64,000 nt of DNA from Bradysia coprophila (taxonomy: Eukaryota; Arthropoda; Insecta; Diptera; Sciaridae), in assembly GCF_014529535.1 (NCBI RefSeq), contig NW_023503369.1:1-64000 (forward strand), written 5' to 3'. Numbering within the stretch: the first letter of the stretch is position 1; every line of letters begins with the position of its first letter. Shown in pieces: positions 43,529 through 55,618 of the stretch. Below the pieces are notes generated by a model. The model was given only the letters and a program-made list of their open reading frames with translations. It searched no databases and was not told where the DNA came from. The translations under genes were made by a program, and so were the position numbers.

Positions 43529-46500
43529 TTAAACAATTAATCGATTTACTTGAACGTAATCGTTTCCGTTTGTATCTATTTTGTGTTCGACCTGCTTCAA
43601 TTTTTGTTTTCTGATCAACACATAGCAGGTCCATAGAGTTAACGGTGCTAGTGCCAGGCCAACTGGTATTAAAAACAACAAAAACAGGCTTCGTACATCC
43701 GGCTCTGGCTCATCATTTTCGCTATCTACTGCATCCAGAACATTTAAATGAGCTTCTTGAAATTTGTATCCACCATAGTTCATGGCAACACAGCCGTAGA
43801 AACCGGAATCTTGCTCGGTGACACCATTCAGAATTAATTTACTCAAATAAACTCCGTCAGGTAGAAGCCTTTCGCCTGCCGATTCTAATGCAGCATAATA
43901 GTGTGACACACCATGGATGTCAGAATACTGAATAAGGTTTGCCGTATCGTTCAGTGAGGTGAGTGGTCCCTCTTGTCTCTTAAACCATGTTATGCTCGGT
44001 CGAATCAAACTGTTCACGCAGCATTGTAGAACTACTTGGGAGTCAGTCAGAGCGGTTTTATTTGTTGGTCCATCGGTAATTACTGGAGATGGGATGGTAG
44101 TATCTAGAAAATGAAAAATTATTTGATTGATGTCAACAACGGAAATTTTAATTTCTTCTAACGTTTAAAAACAAAAACTACATTATATCGTGCGGTTAAT
44201 CGTGCGTACGAGATATAATTTTACGTTTTTTTTTTTTGGGTGAGATGTCGTTAGCCAAACGGCCGCTAACTTTAAATTCAACGGTAAAGTGAATGATAAC
44301 TCTAAATTCGCACTAATAAATGCGTTGACATTGGTTTTACCGTTTAAAGTTAGCGACCGTTTGGCTAACGACCCCTAATATCTACAAAGATTTGATATTT
44401 TTGGTTGTTCGGTTGTTTTTGTATTTTAAGAGGTGAACCGCGTTATTAAACAAATTTAAAGCCAATTCCTGTGGTCAGTTTAAGAGAGATATCGCCAAAT
44501 CTTCAGGTGATTTTTTTAACTTTGGGAACAAGCGGTCTCCGATTTTAATGAGTGATAGCTCGTTGGATTCGTCATTCAATTGTAAGAAACACGTATCTTT
44601 CACTTTTTCTAAAAAAAAATTGTTTTCTGTGAAAAGCAGGGGGTACCAAAAACAGTTTTTCGACAATAAATCGAAACAACAACTACCACAACACCCCATG
44701 CTCAGTTTCGTGGAACATCGAAGCTGCAGAGAAGGCGGACTCTCCGAACATTCACTACATTTTTAGTCGTAACTCTCGTGGATCTACTCGCACCAAGCGG
44801 TGCGTATACTTTACCTGTAGGTCTTTCCAAGGCCGACATTCGTACAACATTACAACAATTTAAAATCATTTTTTCTTGAGTTATTGTCGAAAAACTGTTT
44901 TCGGTATCCTCTGACATGTCTTCACTTTTGAACGCTTTTCACAGAAAACAATTTTTTTTGAGAAAAAGTGAAAGATACGTGTTTCCTAGAATTAAATGAC
45001 GAATCCAACGAGCTATCACTCATTAAAATCGGAGACCGCTTGTTCCCCAATCACCTGAAGATTTGGCGATATCACTCTTAATCTCTTGGCTGATTTACTG
45101 CGATTTTTTATCTGTAGTACTGTAGTACAGGTAGGTTCATGGAAAACCCTAAAATTTCAGTAACGTGTTCTTCAGTTAGTGAAGTAAATGAACCATTCAG
45201 AAACAGCAAAAGTTCGAAATATATTAGTTAAATCTGGAACTTCTTTAGTTGAATCTGATTGTATTTGGTCCGAGATCTTTTACTTCATTTGTACTAACAT
45301 TCTTTTTACTTTATTTTTCGTTAAGAATATTTTTATTGTCGTAGAAAGCGTCCTCTCCCGCACTAAACTTCCGATAAAAAATATGTTTAAGTGTTACAAT
45401 TAAGTTTCATTACGAATCATTTAATTTCTTTTTACCATATAAGTGAAAGCTATTTGAAGCTTTTCGCATATTTTTGTCATTATTGTCGATAACAGACAAA
45501 TAGCAGGTTCTGAAAGGTTATAATGGTTATAATCAATTTACAGATGGGAAAAAATAAGAAGGTACAATTAGATGTGAGTAGGCATAGCAAATAAAACCAG
45601 CCCATACTCAATGCCCACATTTTTTCCCAACCCATGCCCAATATACAGGACTATGCTAACCGTTTCTTTTTTAAGTTCAACTACTTTAATCATTCTAATC
45701 CTCGTATTTCTTCAAATCAAAAATATGTTTCAAATGATAATGCACTCTAGTCAAAAAAACTCAGAAGTCATTTGGGCGCCCATATTTTCTGAACTGACCA
45801 AGCCCACGAAAACTCTTATGCCCATGGGTGTGGGTAGCTCACTCACCTCTAGTACAATTACAACCCAATTTTCCTTATTCAATTTACCCACATGCATTAC
45901 TGCATTACCAATAGTACGACATATACGTGTGGATGTGGATTGAATCAAATCACAGCACTGCTCCTAGCATGAAAACTAATAAGAGATACCGCTTAGGAGT
46001 GTTTGTATTGTATATGTTTTAACTCATACAACGAAAACAAGTAATATATCTTTGCAAAAGATACACAGTGCCTACTGTCTACTGTAATTTGATCAGCCTC
46101 CGAATATTTTCTATGTTTTTGCTCTGACAATATCAATTGAATTGTGATCGTTGAAAATGTAATTTATTTATTTTCTCACGCCGTAACGATCTAGCGAAAA
46201 AGTACGCTCCATAGATACTAGGTCCCACCTTTTGGGCGGGTCAGGTCCCTTGACTGACACTTTCCTAAATGTATTTTTGACGTATTCATGAAAACTCGTC
46301 ACATTTAATACATATTTACTATATTAATGACTCCACGCAAATGACAGTAAAATTTGACAATTTTTTTTTCTGGGAAACCATCGAGGGTAAGGTGGAATAA
46401 TTTTTGAGCTCTCAATTTTCTTAAAAATTTTCAATTTTCAAGATTTTCAATCAACCTCAAATCATAAATAAAATATGACTCGTGTACTTCCCACTCGTAT

Positions 46501-49500
46501 GAGCTGTCTATTATTCTGTTTGATTGCCTTTTTGTTACATCAGAGCAGATGCGAAGGTTGTTTTGTGAATGTGGAGCGAGGACTTTTTCACAAAATAAAA
46601 AAGTGCGATAAATGTTCTTCTCTTACACTTTTTCGTAAAAAAAGGAAGTTCCCCGGTACTTAATATACCTTCACATGGTGACATGGTAATAAATGAACTT
46701 AATTAGTTTTTGATTCATCGTTAAAAATAACTCAGCTTACCAATATTTTCGGTAAATTGGTACCACTCTATAATGGTAAAGGGATTAAAAATATTTGTAA
46801 AAGGAGAAATTTATTGGTAGACCGAGAAAAAATAATCCCTCGATTTCCCATTCACAAAACCTTCAATCGTGAATAAAATGTCACGACTCGTGTGAATTAC
46901 GGCCCTCGCTTCGCTCTGGCCGCAAACTTCACACTCGTAAAATTTTTACAGTATTCTCTTTGATTCATTTAATTCCATGTATTTAAAAAAAATCTTCAGA
47001 AATTAATTGAGATAATTCATCTTATTTGCCTGCAAAATTTTTTAATCAAAGTGTGCTAATTTGATAACAGGCATTTCGCTGGCGTAAGATCCGTAACATG
47101 TAGTTGTAAAGGGAGTAAAAAACTACTTACTTGATAAATGACAAACAATTTGATAGTCAACTATCAAATTTGATAGTCAACTATCAAATTTGATAGTCAA
47201 ATATCAAATTTGATAGTCAACTATCAAGTTGTTAGTCAACTATCAAATTTGATAGTCAACTATCAAGTTGTTAGTCAAATATCAAATTTGATAGTCAACT
47301 ATCAAGTTGTTAGTCAACTATCAAATTTGATAGTCAACTATCAAGTTGTTAGTCAAGTATCAAATTTGATAGTCAACTATCAAGTTGTTAGTCAACTATC
47401 AAATTTGATAGTCAACTATCAAGTTGTTAGTCGACTATCAAAGTCAACTATCAAATTTGATACTCAACTATCAAGTTGTTAGTCAACTATCAAATTTGAT
47501 AGTCAACTATCAAGTTGTTAGTCAAATATCAAATTTGATAGTCAACTATCAAGTTGTTAGTCAACTATCAAATTTGATAGTCAACTATCAAGTTGTTAGT
47601 CGACTATCAAAGTCAAATATCAAATTTGATACTCAACTATCAAGTTGTTAGTCAACTATCAAGTTTGATAGTCAACTATCAAATTTGATAGTCAACTATC
47701 AAATTTGATAGTCAACTATCAAGTTGTTAGTCAACTATCAAATTTGATAGTCAACTATCAAGTTGTTAGTCAAATATCAAATTTGATAGTCAACTATCAA
47801 GTTGTTAGTCGACTATCAAAGTCAAATATCAAATTTGATAGTCAACTATCAAATTTGATAGTCAACTATCAAATTTGATAGTCAACTATCAAGTTGTTAG
47901 TCAAATATCAAATTTGATAGTCAACTATCAAGTTGTTAGTCGACTATCAAAGTCAAATATCAAATTTGATACTCAACTATCAAGTTGTTAGTCAACTATC
48001 AAAGTCAAATATCAAATTTGATACTCAACTATCAAGTTGTTAGTCAACTATCAAATTTGATAGTCAACTATCAAGTTGTTAGTCAAATATCAAATTTGAT
48101 AGTCAACTATCAAGTTGTTAGTCGACTATCAAAGTCAAATATCAAATTTGATAGTCAACTATCAAATTTGATAGTCAACTATCAAATTTGATAGTCAACT
48201 ATCAAGTTGTTAGTCAAATATCAAATTTGATAGTCAACTATCAAGTTGTTAGTCGACTATCAAAGTCAAATATCAAATTTGATACTCAACTATCAAGTTG
48301 TTAGTCAACTATCAAATTTGATAGTCAACTATCAAGTTGTTAGTCAAATATCAAATTTGATAGTCAACTATCAAGTTGTTAGTCAACTATCAAATTTGAT
48401 AGTCAACTATCAAGTTGTTAGTCGACTATCAAAGTCAAATATCAAATTTGATACTCAACTATCAAGTTGTTAGTCAACTATCAAGTTTGATAGTCAACTA
48501 TCAAATTTGATAGTCAACTATCAAATTTGATAGTCAACTATCAAGTTGTTAGTCAACTATCAAATTTGATAGTCAACTATCAAGTTGTTAGTCAAATATC
48601 AAATTTGATAGTCAACTATCAAGTTGTTAGTCGACTATCAAAGTCAAATATCAAATTTGATAGTCAACTATCAAATTTGATAGTCAACTATCAAGTTGTT
48701 AGTCAACTATCAAATTTGATAGGCAACTATCAAGTTGTTAGTCAAATATCAAATTTGATACTCAACTATCAAGTTGTTAGTCAAATATCAAATTTGATAG
48801 TCAACTATCAAGTTGTTAGTCAACTATCAAATTTGATAGTCAACTATCAAGTTGTTAGTCAAATATCAAATTTGATAGTCAACTATCAAGTTGTTAGTCG
48901 ACTATCAAAGTCAAATATCAAATTTGATAGTCAACTATCAAATTTGATAGTCAACTATCAAATTTGATAGTCAACTATCAAGTTGTTAGTCAAATATCAA
49001 ATTTGATAGTCAACTATCAAGTTGTTAGTCAACTATCAAATTTGATAGTCAACTATCAAGTTGTTAGTCGACTATCAAAGTCAAATATCAAATTTGATAC
49101 TCAACTATCAAGTTGTTAGTCAAATATCAAATTTGATAGTCAACTATCAAGTTGTTAGTCGACTATCAAAGTCAAATATCAAATTTGATACTCAACTATC
49201 AAGTTGTTAGTCAACTATCAAGTTTGATAGTCAACTATCAAATTTGATAGTCAACTATCAAATTTGATAGTCAACTATCAAGTTGTTAGTCAACTATCAA
49301 ATTTGATAGTCAACTATCAAATTTGATAGTCAGCTATCAAATTTACGATTTACACACATTACGCAACAAAATCAAATTTCATCAAAGTAATCTTTTGCGA
49401 TTGAGGCTATAATCAACAGTGTAAAATCCTGTTTTTCTGGGATAGCTTCCAGATCCTTCGTCCCACATAGCCCATCTTCGAACTTAGCCTCGGTATTTTA

Positions 49501-49857
49501 CTTCCACAAATTTCAAAAAAAGAATCATCCAAATTGGTTAAAAATTACTCAAGTTATCGTGCCCTCAACGATTTTTTGTTACCCACATTTAACGTTTTTC
49601 ATACCATTTCATACATTTCAATCAGAGTGAACTTTTTTGTTACCCACATATTTCGGTATTTTCTGGTGTAAGACCCTGACTTTCAGTCAATGGAATAATT
49701 ATAAAATATGAAATACACTTTCAAAATATGGTTATTTAATGATTGACAACTTACCACTTCCACTGTTACGCGAATATTCGAATATTATCTGAGATTCCAT
49801 TCCAAAAGAGAACGCACAAGTTATAATTTGCAAAAATATCAACACCGTTCCATGCAT
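43529..49857 (-). CDS. Single Ig-domain transmembrane protein (FGFR-like Ig)
   Basis: Two exons: 49857..49755 (103 nt, phase 1 donor GTAAGT) and 44103..43529, giving 225 aa. Exon 1 encodes a signal peptide (MHGTVLIFLQIITCAFSFG) and a short N terminus. The junction codon is Asp. Exon 2 holds one I-set Ig domain: LQCCVNS with the B-strand Cys, ITWFKR, then LSKLILNGVTEQDSGFYGCV with the canonical DSGFYGC F-strand. A transmembrane helix (LFLLFLIPVGLALAPLTLW) and a short basic tail ending NRLIV follow. The Ig region resembles FGF-receptor-like Ig domains of insects, but there is no kinase domain. The 5.65-kb intron contains two fold-backs and a 2.2-kb satellite. Additional small exons in the intron cannot be excluded. 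Confidence 0.75.
44247..44372. repeat. Short fold-back element
   Basis: Arms GTCGTTAGCCAAACGG (44247-44262) and the exact inverse (44357-44372), extended imperfectly by GCTAACTTTAAA. Confidence 0.7.
44481..45080. mobile_element. 600-bp fold-back MITE
   Basis: Long arms (44481-44670 and 44880-45080) match over GATATCGCCAAATCTTCAGG, GGAACAAGCGGTCTCCGATT, GATAGCTCGTTGGATTCGTC and AAGAAACACGTATCTTTCAC. Ends TTAAGAG(A/T)GATATCGCC are inverted. No target duplication was seen. Inside the Ig gene intron. Confidence 0.8.
45081..46439. other. Intronic AT-rich sequence
   Basis: Part of the long Ig-gene intron. No exon or repeat recognised. Confidence 0.4.
46440..46945. repeat. Two related repeats around a GCTTCGC hairpin
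   Basis: AATAAAATATGACTCGTGT (46466-46484) and AATAAAATGTCACGACTCGTG (46872-46892) head two diverged copies. The second contains the hairpin 46885-46939, with ACGA-TGTGAA arms and TCGCTTCGCTC at its tip. Confidence 0.5.
47148..49345. repeat. 2.2-kb satellite of alternating 20-bp and 19-bp modules
   Basis: Modules ATCAAATTTGATAGTCAACT and ATCAAGTTGTTAGTCAACT alternate. A variant block GTCGACTATCAAAGTCAAAT recurs about eleven times, giving a higher-order texture with spacing of roughly 130-270 bp. ATCAAATTTGAT is a perfect palindrome. Long open frames (LSNLIVNYQVVSQ) are a by-product of the period. It lies in the Ig gene intron. Confidence 0.95.
49346..49754. repeat. Internal piece of GTACGAAGT family
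   Basis: GCCCATCTTCGAACTTAGCCTC (49468-49489) matches the middle of the copies at 18566 and 19913. The ends are not seen. Confidence 0.45.
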
Positions 49858-50555
49858 CTTCCTTTCGACTCATTTTACGTAATTATGAACACAATTTATC
49901 TGCTTCTAATACTTCATACAATTTACAGTCAATAATTTTTAATATAGGGACTGTGGCAACCTATGGGAACACAAATTAATATAATCTTAGAGAATTATTT
50001 GAATTTTAAAAGTTTTTTTTTAATTTTTATTTATTTACACGACCGTAATTTTCGCATAAACTAAATACTCTGAAAGAAACGAAAATACTAAATTGTTTCA
50101 TTCTCTTTTAAAAATTTTTTGTTGGTTACTTTTTAGTACCCAATTGTTTACAAACTGAAAATTAGAAGAAGAAAAAATCGAAGAAGAAAATCCGTTGTAA
50201 AAAAGACCAATTTAAATAAACAATTCAAATAAAGAATAAGAGATGAAACACAATCGGACCGAATTAGCCCAACAAAATGATGCGTGCGCATATCGTTTAT
50301 GTTCAAATAAATAAATTTTAAATCAAGTTCAAATATTTACTAACTAATTAATTGGAAAACAACATAAACAATTCAGATGATTGCCAATTTATTATAGCAC
50401 CTAATGGGAAAAATTTATTTTGATTTTTCTTTCTCAATGTGGAAAATCTTTTAAAGCTTCTTTTTTTGTTTTATTTACTTATATTTTGCTATACACAATG
50501 TTTCATCTCTAATGTGGTACATGGTTAAGCGTTTTTTTTTTAGTTATTTCTTCGT
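49858..50555. other. 5' flank of the Ig gene
   Basis: AT-rich, no supported feature. Confidence 0.4.
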
Positions 50556-50563
50556 ATACACCG

Positions 50564-51109
50564 CGAGGGGTGACGCACTTCCATTTAATCCATTTAATCC
50601 ATTAAATCCATTTAATCCATTTAATCCATTTAATCCAAAAAAAAATTTTTAGTTTTACCGAAATAATTAGGCTACCCACCTGAAAAATTTGTAAAGTAAT
50701 TGCGAAAAATAGATTTGCACGATCACCAGCTCGTTTAAGTACTCGTGAGGTAAAGGAATTTTTTTTTTGTTAAAAATGGTATTAAATTTATTTAATCCAT
50801 TTGATCCATTTAATCCATTTAATCCACTTTACACCAAAAACTCCTAAAAGTGGATTTTTTTCGCTTTTTAACATTGTAGTATGAGTTGTAGTACGTGGTT
50901 CGATCAAAATCAACAATTTTTAAGACTTTTACAGTATTTTGTAAAATGAAGTTTTTTCGTATTTAATCCATTTAATCCAATTTTTATTCCATTTAATCCA
51001 TTAAATCCATTTAATCCATTTAATCCATTTAATCCATTAAATCCATTTAATACCATTTAATCCATTTAATCCATTTAATCCATTTAATATAGAAGTGAGT
51101 TACCCCTCG
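50564..51109. mobile_element. hAT-like MITE built from (TTTAATCCA)n
   Basis: Inverted ends CGAGGGGTGACGCACTTC and GAAGTGAGTTACCCCTCG are flanked by an exact 8-bp duplication ATACACCG (50556-50563, 51110-51117). Next to each end, and in the middle, are runs of ATTTAATCC (50581-50637, 50785-50826, 50961-51089). Confidence 0.85.
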
Positions 51110-51117
51110 ATACACCG

Positions 51118-52587
51118 TGTTAAGGTGTTATTTGGCCGTGATATTCACCACGCGCATTTTTTTTTATTTAGTTCAACATGATGGAGAATTTTCTATTTTT
51201 GCATGGACCGGAAATTGCAATTTTTCGGGAGCATTCTCTGTCACTTGCCATTTATTTAATTGAAATTAAGGTCACACTAATTAAAGCGGAAAATTGTTGG
51301 AACATGTATCGTTTCATTTTAATGATTTCTAATTGCTACAGGGCCTAGTTTTAGGTAAATCGATTTTCTGCTAAAATTTTGATAAAAATTTGCGAGAATT
51401 TTCCAAACTTTCCGGAATTTTCCAGATTTTTGCAAAGTTTGAGAGAAATTTCCAAACTTTTGTAGTTTTGGAAAGTGATAAGTAAATTTTCTTGAGATAA
51501 AAAATTAAAAAATTAATTTCCCAAAAATAGTCACTGAAATGCATGCTGAACTCTCTCTCTCTTTTTTCTGTTGGTCATGGTCACGGTTAACCAATTTGAC
51601 GAAGATAAATTATAAATTTAAAATAATTTGTTTACGTACTCCTGTCCGACATATTTTCCTAAGTATTTTTCCGATTTGGTTGCAATACCATTTCCAAATT
51701 AAATTTATTTTCGTTGGAGCGACTTATACGAAGCTTATTGGTTTTTATATCACTAATATCGGTTCACCGGCAGGATTTTTGCAACTGAAAATTATGTTGG
51801 AATGAAATTATAAAAGGCTACACACTCTGACTGATTTCACTGGTCTACCTACTGAATCCGAACGAACACTCACATTTTTCTTTTTCAAACCACATAAATT
51901 GAAATTATATATTTATCTATCTGCTCAGATAGTGAATTGAATGGAACATTTCACCTCGCATTTTACACTATTTGAATAATAACTCTAACAATTTTTTTTG
52001 CTTCACACAAAGCAATTACGAATATCGGTTGAGTATTGCTGATAAATTTTAAGTAAAATATTTTTGTTTGCCCATGTACAATCTTCAAATGATAACACCC
52101 ATATGTGCATGTAGAAACACACTTTTTTGTTCGTTATAATATTTATACGATAGCAGATATAAATTGATAAGAATAAAATCGATAGAATTATATTTTGGCT
52201 ACCTTTTCGATTTAGATTTTTATGGCCATAGACTTTTATTGCTGAAAACAATCATTTATCTTCATATTTATGTGGTGCTTCGGTGTTTCGTTCTGGTATA
52301 AATTAGATTGTGACAGTTTAAGTAACTAATAAAAATTGTCTCTTAATTGATACTTTGATTAAGCCCTATAATAATTTACGACCGATGTTTTGTGATAATC
52401 TCGTTGCATTGATTAATTATTCTGGGAAATTCTCTTCATGCTGATCAATAATTGATGCAAGGATTTTCTTCACTTTCATCAATTGCTAACAAAACAATGG
52501 CTCAAGCTCAAATGCTCTCTTTCATTTCACAACTTCCTTTATTTTATTTTCCTTTTCAATAGCAAACTTACATGCCAAACGTTGTTG
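51118..52587. other. AT-rich intergenic region
   Basis: No gene recognised. Confidence 0.4.
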
Positions 52588-53930
52588 TTCCTTTTTTTTT
52601 AAGGATAGTTGTTTATCTACAAGTAGGTGAACGCGCACGGAGGCCTCCGTTGGGCCCATTGTGCTACTATTGAGATTTCGTTTAAGCATACGCTGTGCCA
52701 AGGAACCTTCCTGTACTCACAATGTAGTTCAGAATGTCCTTCGGTTGCATATGTTTAACGGACTGATAATTGATGGTGTAACCGCCTAGATGCTTACTTC
52801 TGTTCATGATGTAAGCGGGGCAATTGCACAAGAAATGTTCAGCCGTATCCGAATGATGACCGCATTGGTCACAACTCGGATCTGATCGTTTTCCAATTTT
52901 AGTAAGATGGGTGTTGAAGCCGTAATGTCCTGTAGCAACACTTGTGAATAGTTTTAATCTGGTGCGGCTAACATTAATCAGATATTTTGAGTTTCTGTTA
53001 TTTATACGAATGCAATGTTTAGCTTGTCTACAGGAGTGTAAGTTATTCCAATGTTGTTGGAATTTCTCTTGTTTTAGCGTCGATAACTGCCGTTTTATTA
53101 TAGACGGTGGGACACCAGTGGCGGGTTCGGGTCCTGTGAAATTGTCTTCCGCTGCCGCTTTAGCAAGCGTGTCTGCCTTTTCATTACCCTCAATGCCGGA
53201 GTGGGCTGGGACCCACAGTAACTTTATGTTGTAGATGTTTGCGACTCGGTTGACCAAATTCCAGCATTCCAGCGATAGTGCGGAATTTTGTGTATGTGAT
53301 CGAAGTGTCTTTAGGGCTGCTTGGCTGTCCGAGCATATATAGATAGGTTCATCACTCAGATTGCTATCTAGCAGTGAGTGACATGCTGCTATGATCGCCC
53401 GTAGTTCCGACAGAAATATGGTGGTAAATTTACCAAGCGGGATAGAGATTTCCGTGTTCAACTTAGCACAGTGCATTCCTGCGCCGGCCGAGTCCCGAAT
53501 GACAGAACGGTCAGTAAATAGGACGATACCCTGTCTGGGTGGAAGTTCTCCCTTGAGCCAAATTTCTCTCTCTGGTATGACTACTTCGAACTTTTTGTCG
53601 AAGGTAAATGTTTTAGGGATTTTGTCAGATGGCATGGTGAGTTGGGAGTGCTTTATAAGCTTCGAACCAGCTTTTGGAATGTCCCGTCTGTTCAATAGCG
53701 CAGCCAGCCTGAAGAGCAATTCTGCTCATGACCTTTACAGCTTCTACTTGTATTAGGATGTGCAGAGGAGGCAGGTTTAATATGACTTCCAACGCGTCTG
53801 TCGGCGTAGATTTCCAAGCACTTGTGATCGATCTACATGCTAGCCTTTGGAATTTCTTAAGTCTATTTTGAACATGTTTTAGCTTGCCTATATGGTTCCA
53901 GACGAAACCAGTTTCTTACAGATCTAAATT
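52588..53930 (-). mobile_element. LINE 3' fragment (RT thumb, RNase H, Cys motif) with poly(A) tail
   Basis: The T-run at 52590-52600 marks the tail. The coding part runs from about 53900 to 52682. The RT core and everything upstream are missing. Same 3' end as the fragment at 21856-22030, and related in layout to, but distinct from, the LINE at 33721. Confidence 0.85.
52682..53719 (-). pseudogene. LINE RNase H region
   Basis: 345 codons open. It contains FTDRSVIRDSAGAGMH (the first catalytic Asp of RNase H is kept, but the Gly-Ser of the usual DGS is altered to RS), SELRAIIAACHSLL, ICSDSQAALKTL, LLWVPAHSGIEGNEKADTLAK and a zinc-like CDQCGHHSDTAEHFLCNC. Upstream sequence continues in another frame as EAVKVMSRIALQAGCAIEQTG, so there is a frame change near 53660-53720. 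A non-autonomous, 5'-truncated LINE remnant of the R1/LOA/I type. Confidence 0.85.
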
Positions 53931-54941
53931 GTAAAAATTTAAAAAATTATTATGGAACAATAGTGACGTCCACATCCGCAGGGTATGGAGTTCGACAAAA
54001 TGAGACAGCCTGTAGGTATAGGAAATATAAGGACACATGGGGAATATTGTGTAGATGTTCTATCCATAACCACTCAACGGTCTCAATTTATTTGGCTTTG
54101 ACGAAATATTGAAATCCTCAGGTCAAGTTCGAAAATGGGTGATATCGGTTCAACCATCAGGTAGTAGTTCTCATAAGAAGCCTTTTCTGCTCCTTGTTAA
54201 CACAACAACTAGAGTAATTCTCAACCGATTTAAATAAAACGTTTGGTGGAGAATGGAATTAATTCCTGAGGTTAGGTTCCAAGATAGATTATGTTAGTCT
54301 AACGAACAAGCTGATGTTGCTAACATAATTTTTGTATCTGTTTCAATAGTATTTTTCTTGTTATGTGACTTTGCATTGTAAACAAAACCGAATAAATAGA
54401 ACAAAAATTTACGAGTGTGAAGTTTGTGACCAGAGCGAAGCAAGGACCGCAAATCACACGAGTTTAAGCTTCATTAGTGTATAGACAACGGATCAAAGAT
54501 TTTCAATGAAACTAACCAGAATTAAATCTTCCATGAGAGAATTATTAGACCGTGATTTAGGTGTGGATTGGAATAGTCAACCAGTAATCAGAGAAGCAAA
54601 GATGCTTGCAGAAAATTTTTGATTCTCTGATTACAGGGCGATGCTTCAGTTGTTGTGTAGTAAATCCAGTTTGCAGAACTTTTAGAATAAACTGTGGCTC
54701 ACCCAACTCACCATATGTGATAAAAGTGTGCCGTCAATACCATGCATTATAAGCTCCAATTGCAGAAGAAGCAAACCAGTTTCGTTTCAAAATAATTTAA
54801 ATTTATTTCGTTGCGCAAATAAAAAGCTGCGTAATCATTACAAGAAATTCCACAATGAAGGTCATTTTTACAGTTCTGCTCTGGAATGAAATATTATTTT
54901 TAAAAATAGATAATGTCCCTCCCTTCCATCGTTCACTCTAG
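53931..54941. other. Intergenic with one GCGAAGC hairpin
   Basis: At 54411-54463 an ACGAGTGTGA ... TCACACGAG hairpin has AGAGCGAAGCAAGG at its tip, related to 46885-46939. No gene recognised. The 3' UTR of the UPF0729 gene probably lies at the right end. Confidence 0.5.
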
Positions 54942-55241
54942 TTAGTCAACTTTTTTGCATTCATCACTCTTGTTGGTGCCATCTGTGCTATCCTGGATCA
55001 ATTCTCCATTGTTCCCATTGGTTTCGTTGTTCTCGGCGGTCGTCGCTAAACTTTTCTTCATCGGAAACGGGCACTGGCCACCAGCACATTGAAACGGAAA
55101 TTCGGGCTTCTTATTTTCGACAACATTGCCATGCTCATCTTTCACTGCCCACGGATTCCAGTAACGCAAAACAATGGGTTGAATGAAGCGATGCCAAATA
55201 AATAACAGGACGGGTATTATGAAACACGGTACACAAACCAT
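54942..55241 (-). CDS. UPF0729 / C18orf32-like small membrane protein
   Basis: A single exon of 99 codons starting MVCVPCFIIPVLLFIWHRF, the hallmark N terminus of the family (human C18orf32 starts MVCIPCIVIPVLLWIYKKF). One hydrophobic segment with two N-terminal cysteines anchors it to ER or lipid-droplet membranes. The loop CAGGQCPFPMKK and a hydrophilic acidic/Asn-rich tail ending ECKKVD follow. The tail is longer than in the human protein (76 aa). The cellular role is poorly defined. It is flanked by the ACGATAATATCGT element copy 2, 370 bp upstream of its start. Confidence 0.9.
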   Translation of the reverse strand: MVCVPCFIIPVLLFIWHRFIQPIVLRYWNPWAVKDEHGNVVENKKPEFPFQCAGGQCPFPMKKSLATTAENNETNGNNGELIQDSTDGTNKSDECKKVD

Positions 55242-55610
55242 TTTATTTCTACGAAGTAAATAACGTTTGGATGACTATCTTTGGTAACGTTTTAAGCGAT
55301 GCTAATACTTAAGGCAAAGAAACCAAAAATACTGTCTTTATTTTCGACAGAGAATTAATTCTTTTTCTATGTTTTGATGGTTTTTGATCATCACTTAAAT
55401 TTAAAGAAATGTCACTCTCCGAACTATTCTTTTATTGAAGACATTCAACTTGGTTTTCGTGATCCACATAATCAGATTGACTTCGTCTGACAGCGGTTCA
55501 AAAGGAAAATCATAATTTATTAGTAGGACGTACTTTTGCTTGAAGTGCATTGGTAGTGCTTAAGTAGTATGTCCTTCTAAAGACACACATTGAGTATTTT
55601 TTTGATATAT
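55242..55610. other. 5' flank of the UPF0729 gene
   Basis: AT-rich; presumably the promoter. No motif called. Confidence 0.4.
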
Positions 55611-55618
55611 TTCATTTA

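Noticed and set aside
46475-46663. 62-codon frame with a signal-peptide-like start (MTRVLPTRMSCLLFCLIAF)
   Set aside because: It lies in a diverged repeat whose second copy (46872 onward) does not keep the frame.
47148-48967. Several 68-146 codon open frames (LSNLIVNYQVVSQ repeats)
   Set aside because: They follow directly from the 39-nt satellite period; no start context, splice signals or non-repeat sequence.
51539-51805. 88-codon plus-strand frame
   Set aside because: AT-rich, hydrophobic by composition, with no supporting signals.
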